A stretch of DNA of 64,000 nucleotides from Bin5 sp965220715 (GTDB lineage: Bacteria; Chloroflexota; Anaerolineae; Caldilineales; Caldilineaceae): NCBI GenBank assembly GCA_965220715.1, contig OZ244843.1:2418001-2482000 (forward strand), given 5' to 3'. The position numbers and the translations under genes were made by a program. Shown piece by piece: positions 43,296 to 50,589 of the stretch. The notes beneath the pieces are model-generated. The model worked only from the letters and a program-made list of their open reading frames with translations. It ran no database searches and was not told the origin of the DNA. How positions within the stretch are numbered: position 1 is the first letter of the stretch; each line of letters starts with the position of its first letter.

Positions 43296-43567
43296 AAGAG
43301 TAACTACAGGAAGGTGGGGAGTTCTATTCCATTGCAAACGCCCTCCCGAATTACTAGAAGTTAAACGAAACGATAAGGTTGCCATACAATGCCCGGAGGC
43401 TGCCGCGTCTACACCACCAAAGCAGAGGCGCGGCACCTTCGGGGACCCCCCACCAACACACACACAAGCCTAACCTATTTTCACCGATTCGCGCAAATCA
43501 AAAACCCCATTTCCCCAGACCAAATACGGGGATAGACCCACCACCCCTCACCCCCTCAGGAGATCCC

Positions 43568-44473
43568 TTGCTTGCCCTACTTCCGAAACTGCTGGCAATC
43601 GCCAGCATACCCGTCATCGTAACATCCCTCTGGTACCGACGTGCAGGCCCATCCTGGACCTGCATCCTCGCCGCCGTCTCAGCAGCAACCATTTTCGCTA
43701 TCCTCAGAACACCCATCCGCGACCCCTACGTTCACAACCTGTTCGGGATAGACAACTTCACCCTCAGACTCAAACTCGGACCCCACACATTCATCTACGC
43801 CCTGATCCTGGCCGCAGTCGCCATCGCCATCCAACGACAGGCGATGAAACTCGCCAAGGCCAAAATAACCAAATGGCAGGACGCCGTCCTATTCGGACTG
43901 GCCTATTCAACGACAAACGCAGTACTTCAAGCAGTAATCTGGCTGGAATACGGAATCACCAGGACCGCCTACACTTACGACCAACTGCCATACATCAGAT
44001 CCCTGCCACTGCCCCCCGTACTAGCCATCTTCAAACAGCTCCCCTTCGATGTTGTCGTCATGAACACAACCATACTGCTCGGCGACCAAGACATCTTCTA
44101 CCTTGCAACAGAACAGGGAATAGCCCCGACAATTTTCAACGTCGGCATCGCCGCCGCTGTCTTTTACAGCATACAAACACAAAAGAAATGGCCGCTCGCC
44201 GCGGCCACCGCACTCCACATAGTACCCATAATCATCCCCGTCGTGTTACCCAGACAGCGCGTATCCAACTACTTCACCACACTCTTTGTACAGTCCGACA
44301 CAGGCCTATCCATCCTCATGCGGTTAGGCAACGAAGGCATAGAAACCCTATTCCCATACTTCGGCCTGCTCCCGGCCATTTTGACAGCGCTGCCAGCCCT
44401 CGCTCTCGCGATATACATTCGAAAGGCAACAACCAACAGCTCCCCAATTGACAGCGTCCCCAACAACGGTTAA
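43568..44473 (+). CDS. Polytopic membrane protein, YhfC-like (paralog 1)
   Basis: This membrane protein of about 301 residues has roughly eight hydrophobic segments. The stretch WQDAVLFGLAYSTTNAVLQA recalls the YhfC/PrsW-type intramembrane peptidase helix, but the glycine-glutamate active-site pattern of that family is not seen. The C-terminus is ALPALALAIYIRK. TTG 43568 is chosen because AGGAG lies five bases upstream and the first helix begins there; the frame extends to 43379 through a low-complexity Pro/His-rich stretch unlikely to be protein. The next gene is a truncated paralog in the same frame, then a lipoprotein. Function unknown. Confidence 0.65.
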   Translation: MLALLPKLLAIASIPVIVTSLWYRRAGPSWTCILAAVSAATIFAILRTPIRDPYVHNLFGIDNFTLRLKLGPHTFIYALILAAVAIAIQRQAMKLAKAKITKWQDAVLFGLAYSTTNAVLQAVIWLEYGITRTAYTYDQLPYIRSLPLPPVLAIFKQLPFDVVVMNTTILLGDQDIFYLATEQGIAPTIFNVGIAAAVFYSIQTQKKWPLAAATALHIVPIIIPVVLPRQRVSNYFTTLFVQSDTGLSILMRLGNEGIETLFPYFGLLPAILTALPALALAIYIRKATTNSSPIDSVPNNG

Positions 44474-44542
44474 GCTGGACCGCGAGCCATCGCCATAGCC
44501 CTCATCTTCGGGGCGGCCAGACAGGCCATCCACTGGCTCGTC

Positions 44543-45181
44543 GTGGGCACACAGGCAGCAGGCATGAAGATATGGCGGGACGCCATCCTGTTCGGCTTCG
44601 CCTACATAACAATCGCTACGGCAATGAACACATGGCGAACCCTGGAACGATACCTGATAATCGCAGTCGACACCCTCGGACTCCAACCCAAACCAAACGC
44701 AATGCCCATTGCAATGATCGCTTCCCTCCGGCAGGCGCCCCTGTCTACGGTCGCCGCGACGGTGAACGAAAAACTACCGCTGGGGGCAATGATCTACAGG
44801 AACATTGAATACAACGTCCCCAGCCTACTGCTCAACTTCGGAACCACGCTCGCCATCCTCTACAGCGTCCGCCAGCGCAAAATCTGGCCCTTCGCCGCTG
44901 CTGTCACCTGTTACGCTCTCGTCAAGTTGCCCGGCCAAACCATGTTTCAAACACAAAGCTACCTCTATTTCTTAGAGCTCACGAGGTCAAACGAAAACGC
45001 AGGCTACATCCTTGGCGGACTCTACGACCTAATCGGCGGCCGCCTATTTCTCATCATCACCACACTGCCCAGTGTTCTCGCCGCGCTGCCAGCCCTGGCT
45101 TTGGGGCTCTACGTCCGCAAGACGATGGCCGCCGCCGAACAACCCCCGACTACGCACACCCCAACGGTGCAGGGAACATGA
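44543..45181 (+). CDS. Polytopic membrane protein, N-terminally shortened YhfC-like paralog 2
   Basis: This 212-residue paralog of the preceding gene has IWRDAILFGFAYITIATAMN matching its WQDAVLFGLAY segment, and ALPALALGLYVRK matches the C-terminus. It lies in the same reading frame as paralog 1, separated by one TAA and 23 open codons (ARQAIHWLVVG) that also look homologous, so the original N-terminal third is missing. GTG 44543 is the first usable start but has no strong ribosome site. The stop overlaps the lipoprotein start (ATGATG). It could be made by reinitiation or be a relic. Confidence 0.6.
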   Translation: MGTQAAGMKIWRDAILFGFAYITIATAMNTWRTLERYLIIAVDTLGLQPKPNAMPIAMIASLRQAPLSTVAATVNEKLPLGAMIYRNIEYNVPSLLLNFGTTLAILYSVRQRKIWPFAAAVTCYALVKLPGQTMFQTQSYLYFLELTRSNENAGYILGGLYDLIGGRLFLIITTLPSVLAALPALALGLYVRKTMAAAEQPPTTHTPTVQGT

Positions 45182-45720
45182 TGCGAACAACTCTCTTTGT
45201 CACCGCGGCACTGCTGCTGACCACCTGCTCGAACTTTCGACTGCCTGACTTCACAGTAATCGTCCGCCCCACAAACGTCGTGGTCTACACAGACTTCAAA
45301 AAGGGCAGCATCATCACATGGACAGGCTTCGAAGTCGCAGAATTCTACGAACTGCAGATGAGAAGCAAAACAAAGGGACGCACAAAGTTTACGCACTGGC
45401 TAACAACAAACAGTGCCCTCATAGAGACTACACACAACCACAAATACACCCACCCCGGCACAACCTACCAGTACAGAATCCGGGCCCTCGGCAGAAACCG
45501 AAATCCGGTAGGCGGCTGGTCGGAACCAGTCACCTACTACGGCCCACCCGGCCCCTTGCCCAACACGCCGCCGTCCGATCCAACCCCAGATCCCACCACT
45601 ACACCCACACCAGCACCCGTACCCGACAGCGAATCCCCCGGCGGACCCGACTCTCCCCCGCCCGACATAGACGGTCCAACACCCAGGCCGCCGCCACCCA
45701 CACCCGTCATAGACGGGTAA
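45178..45720 (+). CDS. Lipoprotein with fibronectin-type III-like domain and Pro/Asp-rich tail
   Basis: This is a 180-residue protein. The signal peptide MMRTTLFVTAALLLTTCSN ends in a lipobox-like LLTTC, so it is probably lipid-anchored outside. Residues 45-125 resemble an FN3 module (ITWTGFEVAEFYELQMRS, TTYQYRIRALGRN, GGWSEPVTYYG). The last 50 residues are low-complexity Pro/Thr/Asp repeats, a likely wall-spanning or extended spacer. The start overlaps the stop of paralog 2 (ATGA overlap), so the three genes look like an operon. No enzymatic domain. Function unknown. Confidence 0.7.
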   Translation: MMRTTLFVTAALLLTTCSNFRLPDFTVIVRPTNVVVYTDFKKGSIITWTGFEVAEFYELQMRSKTKGRTKFTHWLTTNSALIETTHNHKYTHPGTTYQYRIRALGRNRNPVGGWSEPVTYYGPPGPLPNTPPSDPTPDPTTTPTPAPVPDSESPGGPDSPPPDIDGPTPRPPPPTPVIDG

Positions 45721-45755
45721 AAACGACCCCGAAAACTGCCCAAAACCGGAACCGA

Positions 45756-45795
45756 AAAAGGGCTGAAAACCGCCCTTTTCCCATGGGAAAAGGGC
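45756..45795 (+). terminator. Terminator-like overlapping hairpins after the lipoprotein gene
   Basis: AAAAGGGC (45756-45763) can pair with GCCCTTTT (45772-45779), leaving TTTTCCC after it. The same right arm also forms a 24-base perfect palindrome GCCCTTTTCCC/GGGAAAAGGGC (45772-45795). The two structures are mutually exclusive. Confidence 0.5.
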
Positions 45796-45866
45796 CTGTT
45801 TCATGGTAAAATGAAAGGGAAAATAAACGCACATTCGAACGCTTTTTTGCCGAAAAACTGCATACG

Positions 45867-45998
45867 ATGAGCAAGGCAAAAGACGCTCATTTCAGCGTCT
45901 ACGACTTTTTTGAGCAGTTCCCCGACGAGCAGGCTGCGATTGATTTTCTCGAAGAAGAGCGCTGGCCGTCGCGCTCCTTTTCGGAGCGTCGAAGCTGA
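45867..45998 (+). pseudogene. IS1595-family transposase N-terminal remnant
   Basis: This 43-codon frame begins MSKAKDAHFSVYDFFEQFPD and continues AAIDFLEEERWP, the typical N-terminus of IS1595-type transposases. The expected next feature, a zinc-ribbon CPxCGS, is absent; the frame ends after SFSERRS. It is a broken fragment of a transposon. Confidence 0.7.
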
Positions 45999-46328
45999 GG
46001 GCCCAGGGCACGCTCACGCTCGAAGGGCTGGCTGAGCGGGTCAATCTGCTCGTCACCGGCTAGGAGGAGCTGACCGCGCGCCTGGGCGAGGCGGCAGAGC
46101 GCGCGGTGAATTTTCGCGGCCTGCGACATCTGTGGCACACTTGGGGCGCAAAAAAGCCGGTCGCGGGGCGAGCCGCACCGGCGTGATCCACGAGGGCGAG
46201 CTCATGGATGCCTCGATTGTATCAAATCCGTCTTCGACAATCCAGTCTTGCAATTCTGAGCGGCGGTTGCGATTAAGCGCGACCGGGCCCTGTAGAGCCG
46301 CATGCCAACCAAACAAAGGAGACAGCTT
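45999..46328. other. Debris between transposon remnant and next hypothetical gene
   Basis: No intact gene. A forward frame (LRAQGTLTLEGLAERVN, TAG, EELTARLGEAAERAV) looks like former coding sequence broken by a stop, but I cannot name the family. A reverse frame of 87 codons is also open without recognisable features. Confidence 0.35.
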
Positions 46329-46643
46329 ATGCCTATGAGACGTGGATCATCCAGAGATTCAAACCGAATTGACATTTGGGACTATATAGAAGGATTCCAT
46401 CTGAATAGGTACAGCCACCTCCATGCAGCCTTTGTGAGTCAGCATTTGCTAATCGAAGAAGGGTTGAGCATCTCCAGGTCGGACATAGCTGCTATCTATC
46501 TGGATTAGATTCGTATTCATTTTGACCCAAATTTCCTCCAGCCAGATCGCAGGGATCTACACAATCTCTACCTGCACCTTTTAATAGGCCAAGGGGTAGA
46601 TGAAGAAGGCGAAATGTTCATAGGAGTAGGCCCTAGGACTTGA
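46329..46643 (+). pseudogene. Hypothetical protein gene with in-frame stop
   Basis: GGAGA precedes ATG 46329. The frame reads MPMRRGSSRDSNRIDIWDYI up to a TAG at 46506-46508 (59 codons), then continues open as IRIHFDPNFLQPDRRDLHNL to TGA at 46641-46643. Coding style is continuous across the TAG, so a 104-residue ancestral protein interrupted by one nonsense mutation is the simplest reading. A real 59-residue product is the alternative. No family recognised. Confidence 0.5.
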
Positions 46644-46809
46644 TAAGACCCGCCTCTGGCGGGGGCAAGTAGCTTAGCATCAGAATATACATTGGACCGC
46701 CCCAACTAGGCCTACCTCGTCACGGAATGGAGAGTGCCCGGGGCCATACACGAGGAGAACATAGTGCCTGCTAAAGACCGAGTAGGGATTTGTGTTGTTG
46801 CCGTACCTA

Positions 46810-47071
46810 ATGAATTTTCATAAGGCTGAAATTCAACTTTTTAACCGAAACTATCACCCATTAGGTGATCGTGTGAAACTTGCCAAAATGCCGGATTATC
46901 GGCAGAGGGAATCAATAGCATGGTCGTCTGCAGGTCATCTTGGCCCTATGGATGGAGGGTACCAAGAGGAACATGACGTTTGGACCGTATATTTGTACGA
47001 TGGACGTTTGCTCGATGACGCCGACTGGCAGGGATACTTTCACCGGTTGCGGATCCTATGGCAATGGGACT
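46810..47071 (+). pseudogene. Hypothetical gene interrupted near its 3' end by the IS701-like element
   Basis: The frame MNFHKAEIQLFNRNYHPLGD continues with PDYRQRESIAW and DVWTVYLYDGRLL and ends LRILWQWDS exactly where the IS begins. Across the insertion, joining CTAG to 48573 restores the codons AGA GAA GTC ACC TGT and a TAA at 48586-48588, so only the last five residues were displaced. As it stands the frame reads into the IS and stops after SSTTTAHC. A protein with an altered C-terminus could still be made. Family unknown. Confidence 0.6.
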
Positions 47072-47075
47072 CTAG

Positions 47076-48568
47076 TACTACAACCGCACATTGTTGAAAG
47101 AAGGTTGCTTCGGCGATAATGAGAGCAAGCAATTAGAGTCGGAGGAGCTATGGAACTGAGCGAATTGGACGAATGGGCGGACGAATTTGAAGCGTTTCAC
47201 AGTCAGTTTTCGCCCTTGTTTGGGCGTAGAGAGGTACAGGAGCAGGCGGTCAAGTATCTGCAAGGGTTGATATCGCCGGTGGAACGGAAGAATGGTTGGC
47301 AGTTGGCGGAAGCGGTCGGCGACAAGAGGCCGGATGCGACGCAACGGTTGATGTACAGCACGAAATGGGACGCAGATGCGGTGCGGGATGCGTTGCACAG
47401 CGATATGTGATCGCCGGGTTCGGCGATGCGGCTGGGGTCGGGGTAATCGACGAGACGGGATTTCTCAAGAAGGGGGTGAAATCGGCGGGTGTACAGCGTC
47501 AGTATAGCGGAACGGCTGGCAAAATCGAGAACTGTCAACTGGGCGTCTTCCTGACCTATGCAACCGCGCAAGGACATACTTTTTTGGATCGGCGGCTCTA
47601 TCTGCCTGAGCAATGGTGCGCTGATAGAGAGCGCTGTACGGAAGCCAAAGTGCCGACCGACATCAGTTTTGCCACCAAGCCTGAACTGGCGGTTGCGATG
47701 TTGCGTCATGCGTGGCGGCTGGGTGTGCCGATGCGCTGGGTGACGGGAGACGAGGTCTACGGTGAAGCGTCGGCCCTGCGAGATGCCGTGGCAGATAGTG
47801 GTCGTTGGTATGTGTTGGCGGTGCGCGTCCATGGCAGCGTGTGGCGGGCGCGGCCAGAGGTAGCTGTCCCTGCTTGGCAGGGAAGAGGTCGCAAACCTAG
47901 CAAAGAACGCGTTCTTAATGGCAGTGTGCGACCGGTACGAATCCCGGCGCTGGTCGCATCCTGGCCTGACAGCCACTGGCAACGTCTGAACGTAGCCGCA
48001 GGCGAAAAGGGAGCTCGCATCTACGCCTGGGCCTGCCAACGGGTGGTGGAGAATCAAGACCAGATGCCGGGACGGGATGTCTGGCTCCTGGTGCGACGCT
48101 CGTTGAACGAGCCGCACGAGTGCGCCTACTTTCTCTCCAATGCACCGCCTGAAACTGCGTTGCTGACCCTGGCTCAGATCGCCTCGACTCGCTACACCGT
48201 TGAGCAGTGTTTCGAAGAGGCCAAAGGCGAAACCGGCCTGGACCACTATGAAGTGCGCTATTGGCCCAGTTGGTATCGACATATTACGCTCTCCATGATG
48301 GCACATGTATGGCTCGCCTGGCTGCGTCGCAGACGCAACCAGGAAAAGGGGGGCTTGAACCCTTTCTGGCCGAGTTGACCGTGCCTGAAGTAAGACGTCT
48401 GCTCGAAATCGCCTTGCCCTTGCCATCTCGCTCGCCCGCTTTCCGTCTCGCTTGGTCACTCTGGCGCCGCACCAAAAGGCAACAAGCTCGTCAATGTCAC
48501 CATCGTCGCCACTCTCATCTATCTGTCTTTCCAGCCCGACCGCAACCACCCTAAATGCGGTTGTAGTA
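47076..48568 (+). mobile_element. IS701-like insertion sequence (1493 bp), transposase frameshifted
   Basis: Left end TACTACAACCGCA (47076) and right end TGCGGTTGTAGTA (ending 48568) are 13-bp perfect inverted repeats. Flanks are CTAG on the left and TTAG on the right, both fitting the YTAR 4-bp target of IS701 elements but not identical. It has a single transposase gene with two frameshifts. It sits inside a hypothetical gene, and a 155-bp solo end is found at 41840. Confidence 0.88.
47150..48554 (+). pseudogene. IS701-family transposase, two frameshifts
   Basis: The N-terminal part (MELSELDEWADEFEAF, YSTKWDADAVRDAL) stops at 47410. The main part continues in another frame as QRYVIAGFGDAAGVGVIDET with GFLKKG, the first DDE aspartate region of IS701 transposases. 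It goes on with GDEVYGEASALRD and TVEQCFEEAKGETGLDHYEV (acidic C-terminal catalytic segment). An extra CA near 47397 explains the first shift. A second shift in a GGGGGG run near 48350 moves the C-terminus (LEPFLAELTVPEVRRL) to a third frame ending at 48554. Probably inactive unless programmed frameshifting occurs. Confidence 0.85.
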
Positions 48569-48737
48569 TTAGAGAAGTCACCTGTTAACTCTGAGTGTCC
48601 CAAAATGGCGCCGCGTTTCTGACGAAATGGAGGTCAATTGGAGTGGATTCGATAACTTTCTGGTCTGAATGCCCCCAGACCCGCGTTGAAGTGTTGCATG
48701 CGCTCCTGCTCGCAAGGAGCGCAAGGAGCGCAACGCC

Positions 48738-49193
48738 ATGCGATATCCTCTGACCATAACCAACCTGTCCGGCCGCGTGGCTGTCGTCGTCGGCGGCGGC
48801 ATCGTCGGCGAGCGCAAGGTGCGAAGCCTGCTGGCAGCAGATGTGCAAGTGCGCCTGATCAGCCCGTCCGCAACCGAGCAGCTGGCAGCCTGGGCTGAAC
48901 ACGATGACATCGAGTGGAAACGGCGGGTCTACCGGGACGGGGACCTGGACGACGTCGGGCTGGTCTTTGCCGCTACCAACGTGCGCGCCGTCAACCATGA
49001 AATCGCAGCGGCCGCCCACAGGCAGGGACTGTTGGTCAACGTAGCCGACGCGCCGGCCGAGGGAAATTTCCACTCGCCCGCGGTCGTGCGCCGGGACGAT
49101 CTTATTGTCTCCGTCAGCACGATCTCCGGGCAGCCGCGCAAGGCCACTTCCGCCCGCGACCGCATTGCCGCGCTGCTGGAGGCTGAACTGTGA
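48738..49193 (+). CDS. Precorrin-2 dehydrogenase/siroheme ferrochelatase-like protein (CysG N-terminal domain)
   Basis: This 151-residue protein has VAVVVGGGIVGERKVRSLLA, the NAD-binding loop of the Met8/CysG-N family, then LVFAATNVRAVNHEIAAAA and VNVADAPAEGNFHSPAVVRR. The latter carries the aspartate used in dehydrogenation and chelation. It converts precorrin-2 to sirohydrochlorin and inserts iron for siroheme. The usual C-terminal dimerisation helices are short here. It is paired with the methyltransferase at 49261, which supplies precorrin-2, 67 bases downstream. AAGGAGCG precedes ATG 48738. Confidence 0.92.
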   Translation: MRYPLTITNLSGRVAVVVGGGIVGERKVRSLLAADVQVRLISPSATEQLAAWAEHDDIEWKRRVYRDGDLDDVGLVFAATNVRAVNHEIAAAAHRQGLLVNVADAPAEGNFHSPAVVRRDDLIVSVSTISGQPRKATSARDRIAALLEAEL

Positions 49194-49260
49194 TTGCAAG
49201 TCCGCATGAAGGGGGAGAGAGCCAAGCTGCATACAGTCCTGCTCCGAAGGGGCGTTGGTC

Positions 49261-50052
49261 ATGACGGGGAAAGCTTACCTGGTGGGCGCCGGGCCGGGGC
49301 GCGCCGACCTGATCACCGTACGTGGGCTGGCGCTGCTGCAGGCCGCCGATGTCGTAATCTACGACCGCCTTATCGCCCAAGAGCTACTGCATGAGATGCG
49401 CCCGCAGGCAGAGCGCATTTTCGTCGGCAAGCAGGGCCACGGGCGCCAGGTGATGCTGCAGGCCGAGATAAATGCGCTCCTGGTCGGCCGCGTACGGGCT
49501 GGCCTTCAGGTCGTGCGCCTGAAAGGGGGCGATGGTTTCGTCTTTGGCCGCGGCGGCGAGGAATGTCTGGCGCTTGCCTCAGCTGGACTTGCCTTTGAAG
49601 TAGTGCCTGGCGTCAGCGCGGCCATCGCCGCGCCTGCCTATGCCGGCATCCCCGTCACGCACCGCGGTCTGGCGAGCGCCTTTACCGTTGTTGCCGGTTA
49701 TGAAGATCCAGCCAAGGAAGAGTCCAGTGTTGACTGGGCCCTGCTGGCGGAGACGCCTACACTGGTGGTCATGATGGGCGTCCGTTCCGCCGCAAAGATA
49801 TGCGAGGCTCTGATTAAGCACGGTCGCGATCCGCACTCTCCCGCTGCCGCAATCGGAAGTGCCGCCACCATTCATCAAATGATTGCCCGCTCAACCGTGG
49901 CCGGCCTGGCTCAAGCTATGGCGTTGACTGAGATTCATGCGCCGGCCGTGCTCGTGTTCGGCGACGTGGTCAAATTCCATGACCAGCTTGACTGGTTCAT
50001 GCCCGAAGATGGCGGGAGCGGCTTCCTCGCCCTAGATATGTCGGAACTGTGA
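49261..50052 (+). CDS. cobA: Uroporphyrinogen-III C-methyltransferase
   Basis: This 263-residue SAM-dependent tetrapyrrole methylase makes precorrin-2 by methylating C2 and C7. Motifs are AYLVGAGPGRADLITVRG, VVIYDRLI, VRLKGGDGFVFGRGGEE (SAM loop), VVPGVSAAIAAPAYAGIPVT and TLVVMMGV. These are characteristic of SUMT. It acts with the dehydrogenase at 48738 to make siroheme or corrinoid precursors. An in-frame TTG at 49255 is an alternative start; ATG 49261 gives the family N-terminus. Confidence 0.95.
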   Translation: MTGKAYLVGAGPGRADLITVRGLALLQAADVVIYDRLIAQELLHEMRPQAERIFVGKQGHGRQVMLQAEINALLVGRVRAGLQVVRLKGGDGFVFGRGGEECLALASAGLAFEVVPGVSAAIAAPAYAGIPVTHRGLASAFTVVAGYEDPAKEESSVDWALLAETPTLVVMMGVRSAAKICEALIKHGRDPHSPAAAIGSAATIHQMIARSTVAGLAQAMALTEIHAPAVLVFGDVVKFHDQLDWFMPEDGGSGFLALDMSEL

Positions 50053-50126
50053 ACGGCGCCAATAGCTAAGAGATACCGACTTACCATGTATTGACGGGTG
50101 GCGGCCACCGGGACAGTTATATTTGG

Positions 50127-50479
50127 CTACTCACGGTAATGACATCCGACGCTTTGCCGATTGGCCCAGGCCGCGTTGGCAACAATGATGGCGGCACGCA
50201 CCGCCACCGGCCTTTCCTCGGTCAGAATGCGGACCGCGGCCGGGTTGCAGTGGCCTGCGCCGGCCCGCTGCACATCCTCTGCCAGCAGAGCCGGCGCATC
50301 CCCTTGGCCCACATAGATGATGCCGCCCTGCGCCAAATATGTATTTGAGTTGTGTGGTTTTCCCCGCGTGTGACGAGCGTCACCGGCACGCCGGCGTCAG
50401 CCAACTCTAGCGCGGTGGTGGCCCCGGCGATTCCGGAGCCGATAATCAGAACGTCGCAGTGCAGCAGGTCATTCGGCAT
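50127..50479 (-). pseudogene. nadB: L-aspartate oxidase (nadB) remnant
   Basis: It begins MPNDLLHCDVLIIGSGIAGA with TTALELADAGVPVTLVTRG, the FAD-binding start of L-aspartate oxidase. After a one-base shift near 50345 the frame continues YLAQGGIIYVGQGDAPALLA and CNPAAVRILTEERPVAVR, also typical of NadB, then ends after about 25 unrelated residues. Only about 115 of roughly 530 codons remain, without the catalytic region. It follows nadC-nadA in the same direction, the place where nadB belongs, so the operon has lost its first-step oxidase. Confidence 0.88.
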
Positions 50480-50589
50480 GGCAGCTGTTGATAAGCGTGC
50501 ACTACAATTCCTGGCGACGCGGCACAGATCTGACTGGCCGGTCAAATCCCGCCGTTTCTGTGGAGTGTCAGAATGGAAAACGCTGGCTG

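Noticed and set aside
43379..43567. N-terminal extension of YhfC-like paralog 1
   Set aside because: The Pro/His-rich low-complexity stretch lies before a TTG with a strong AGGAG site at the first membrane helix.
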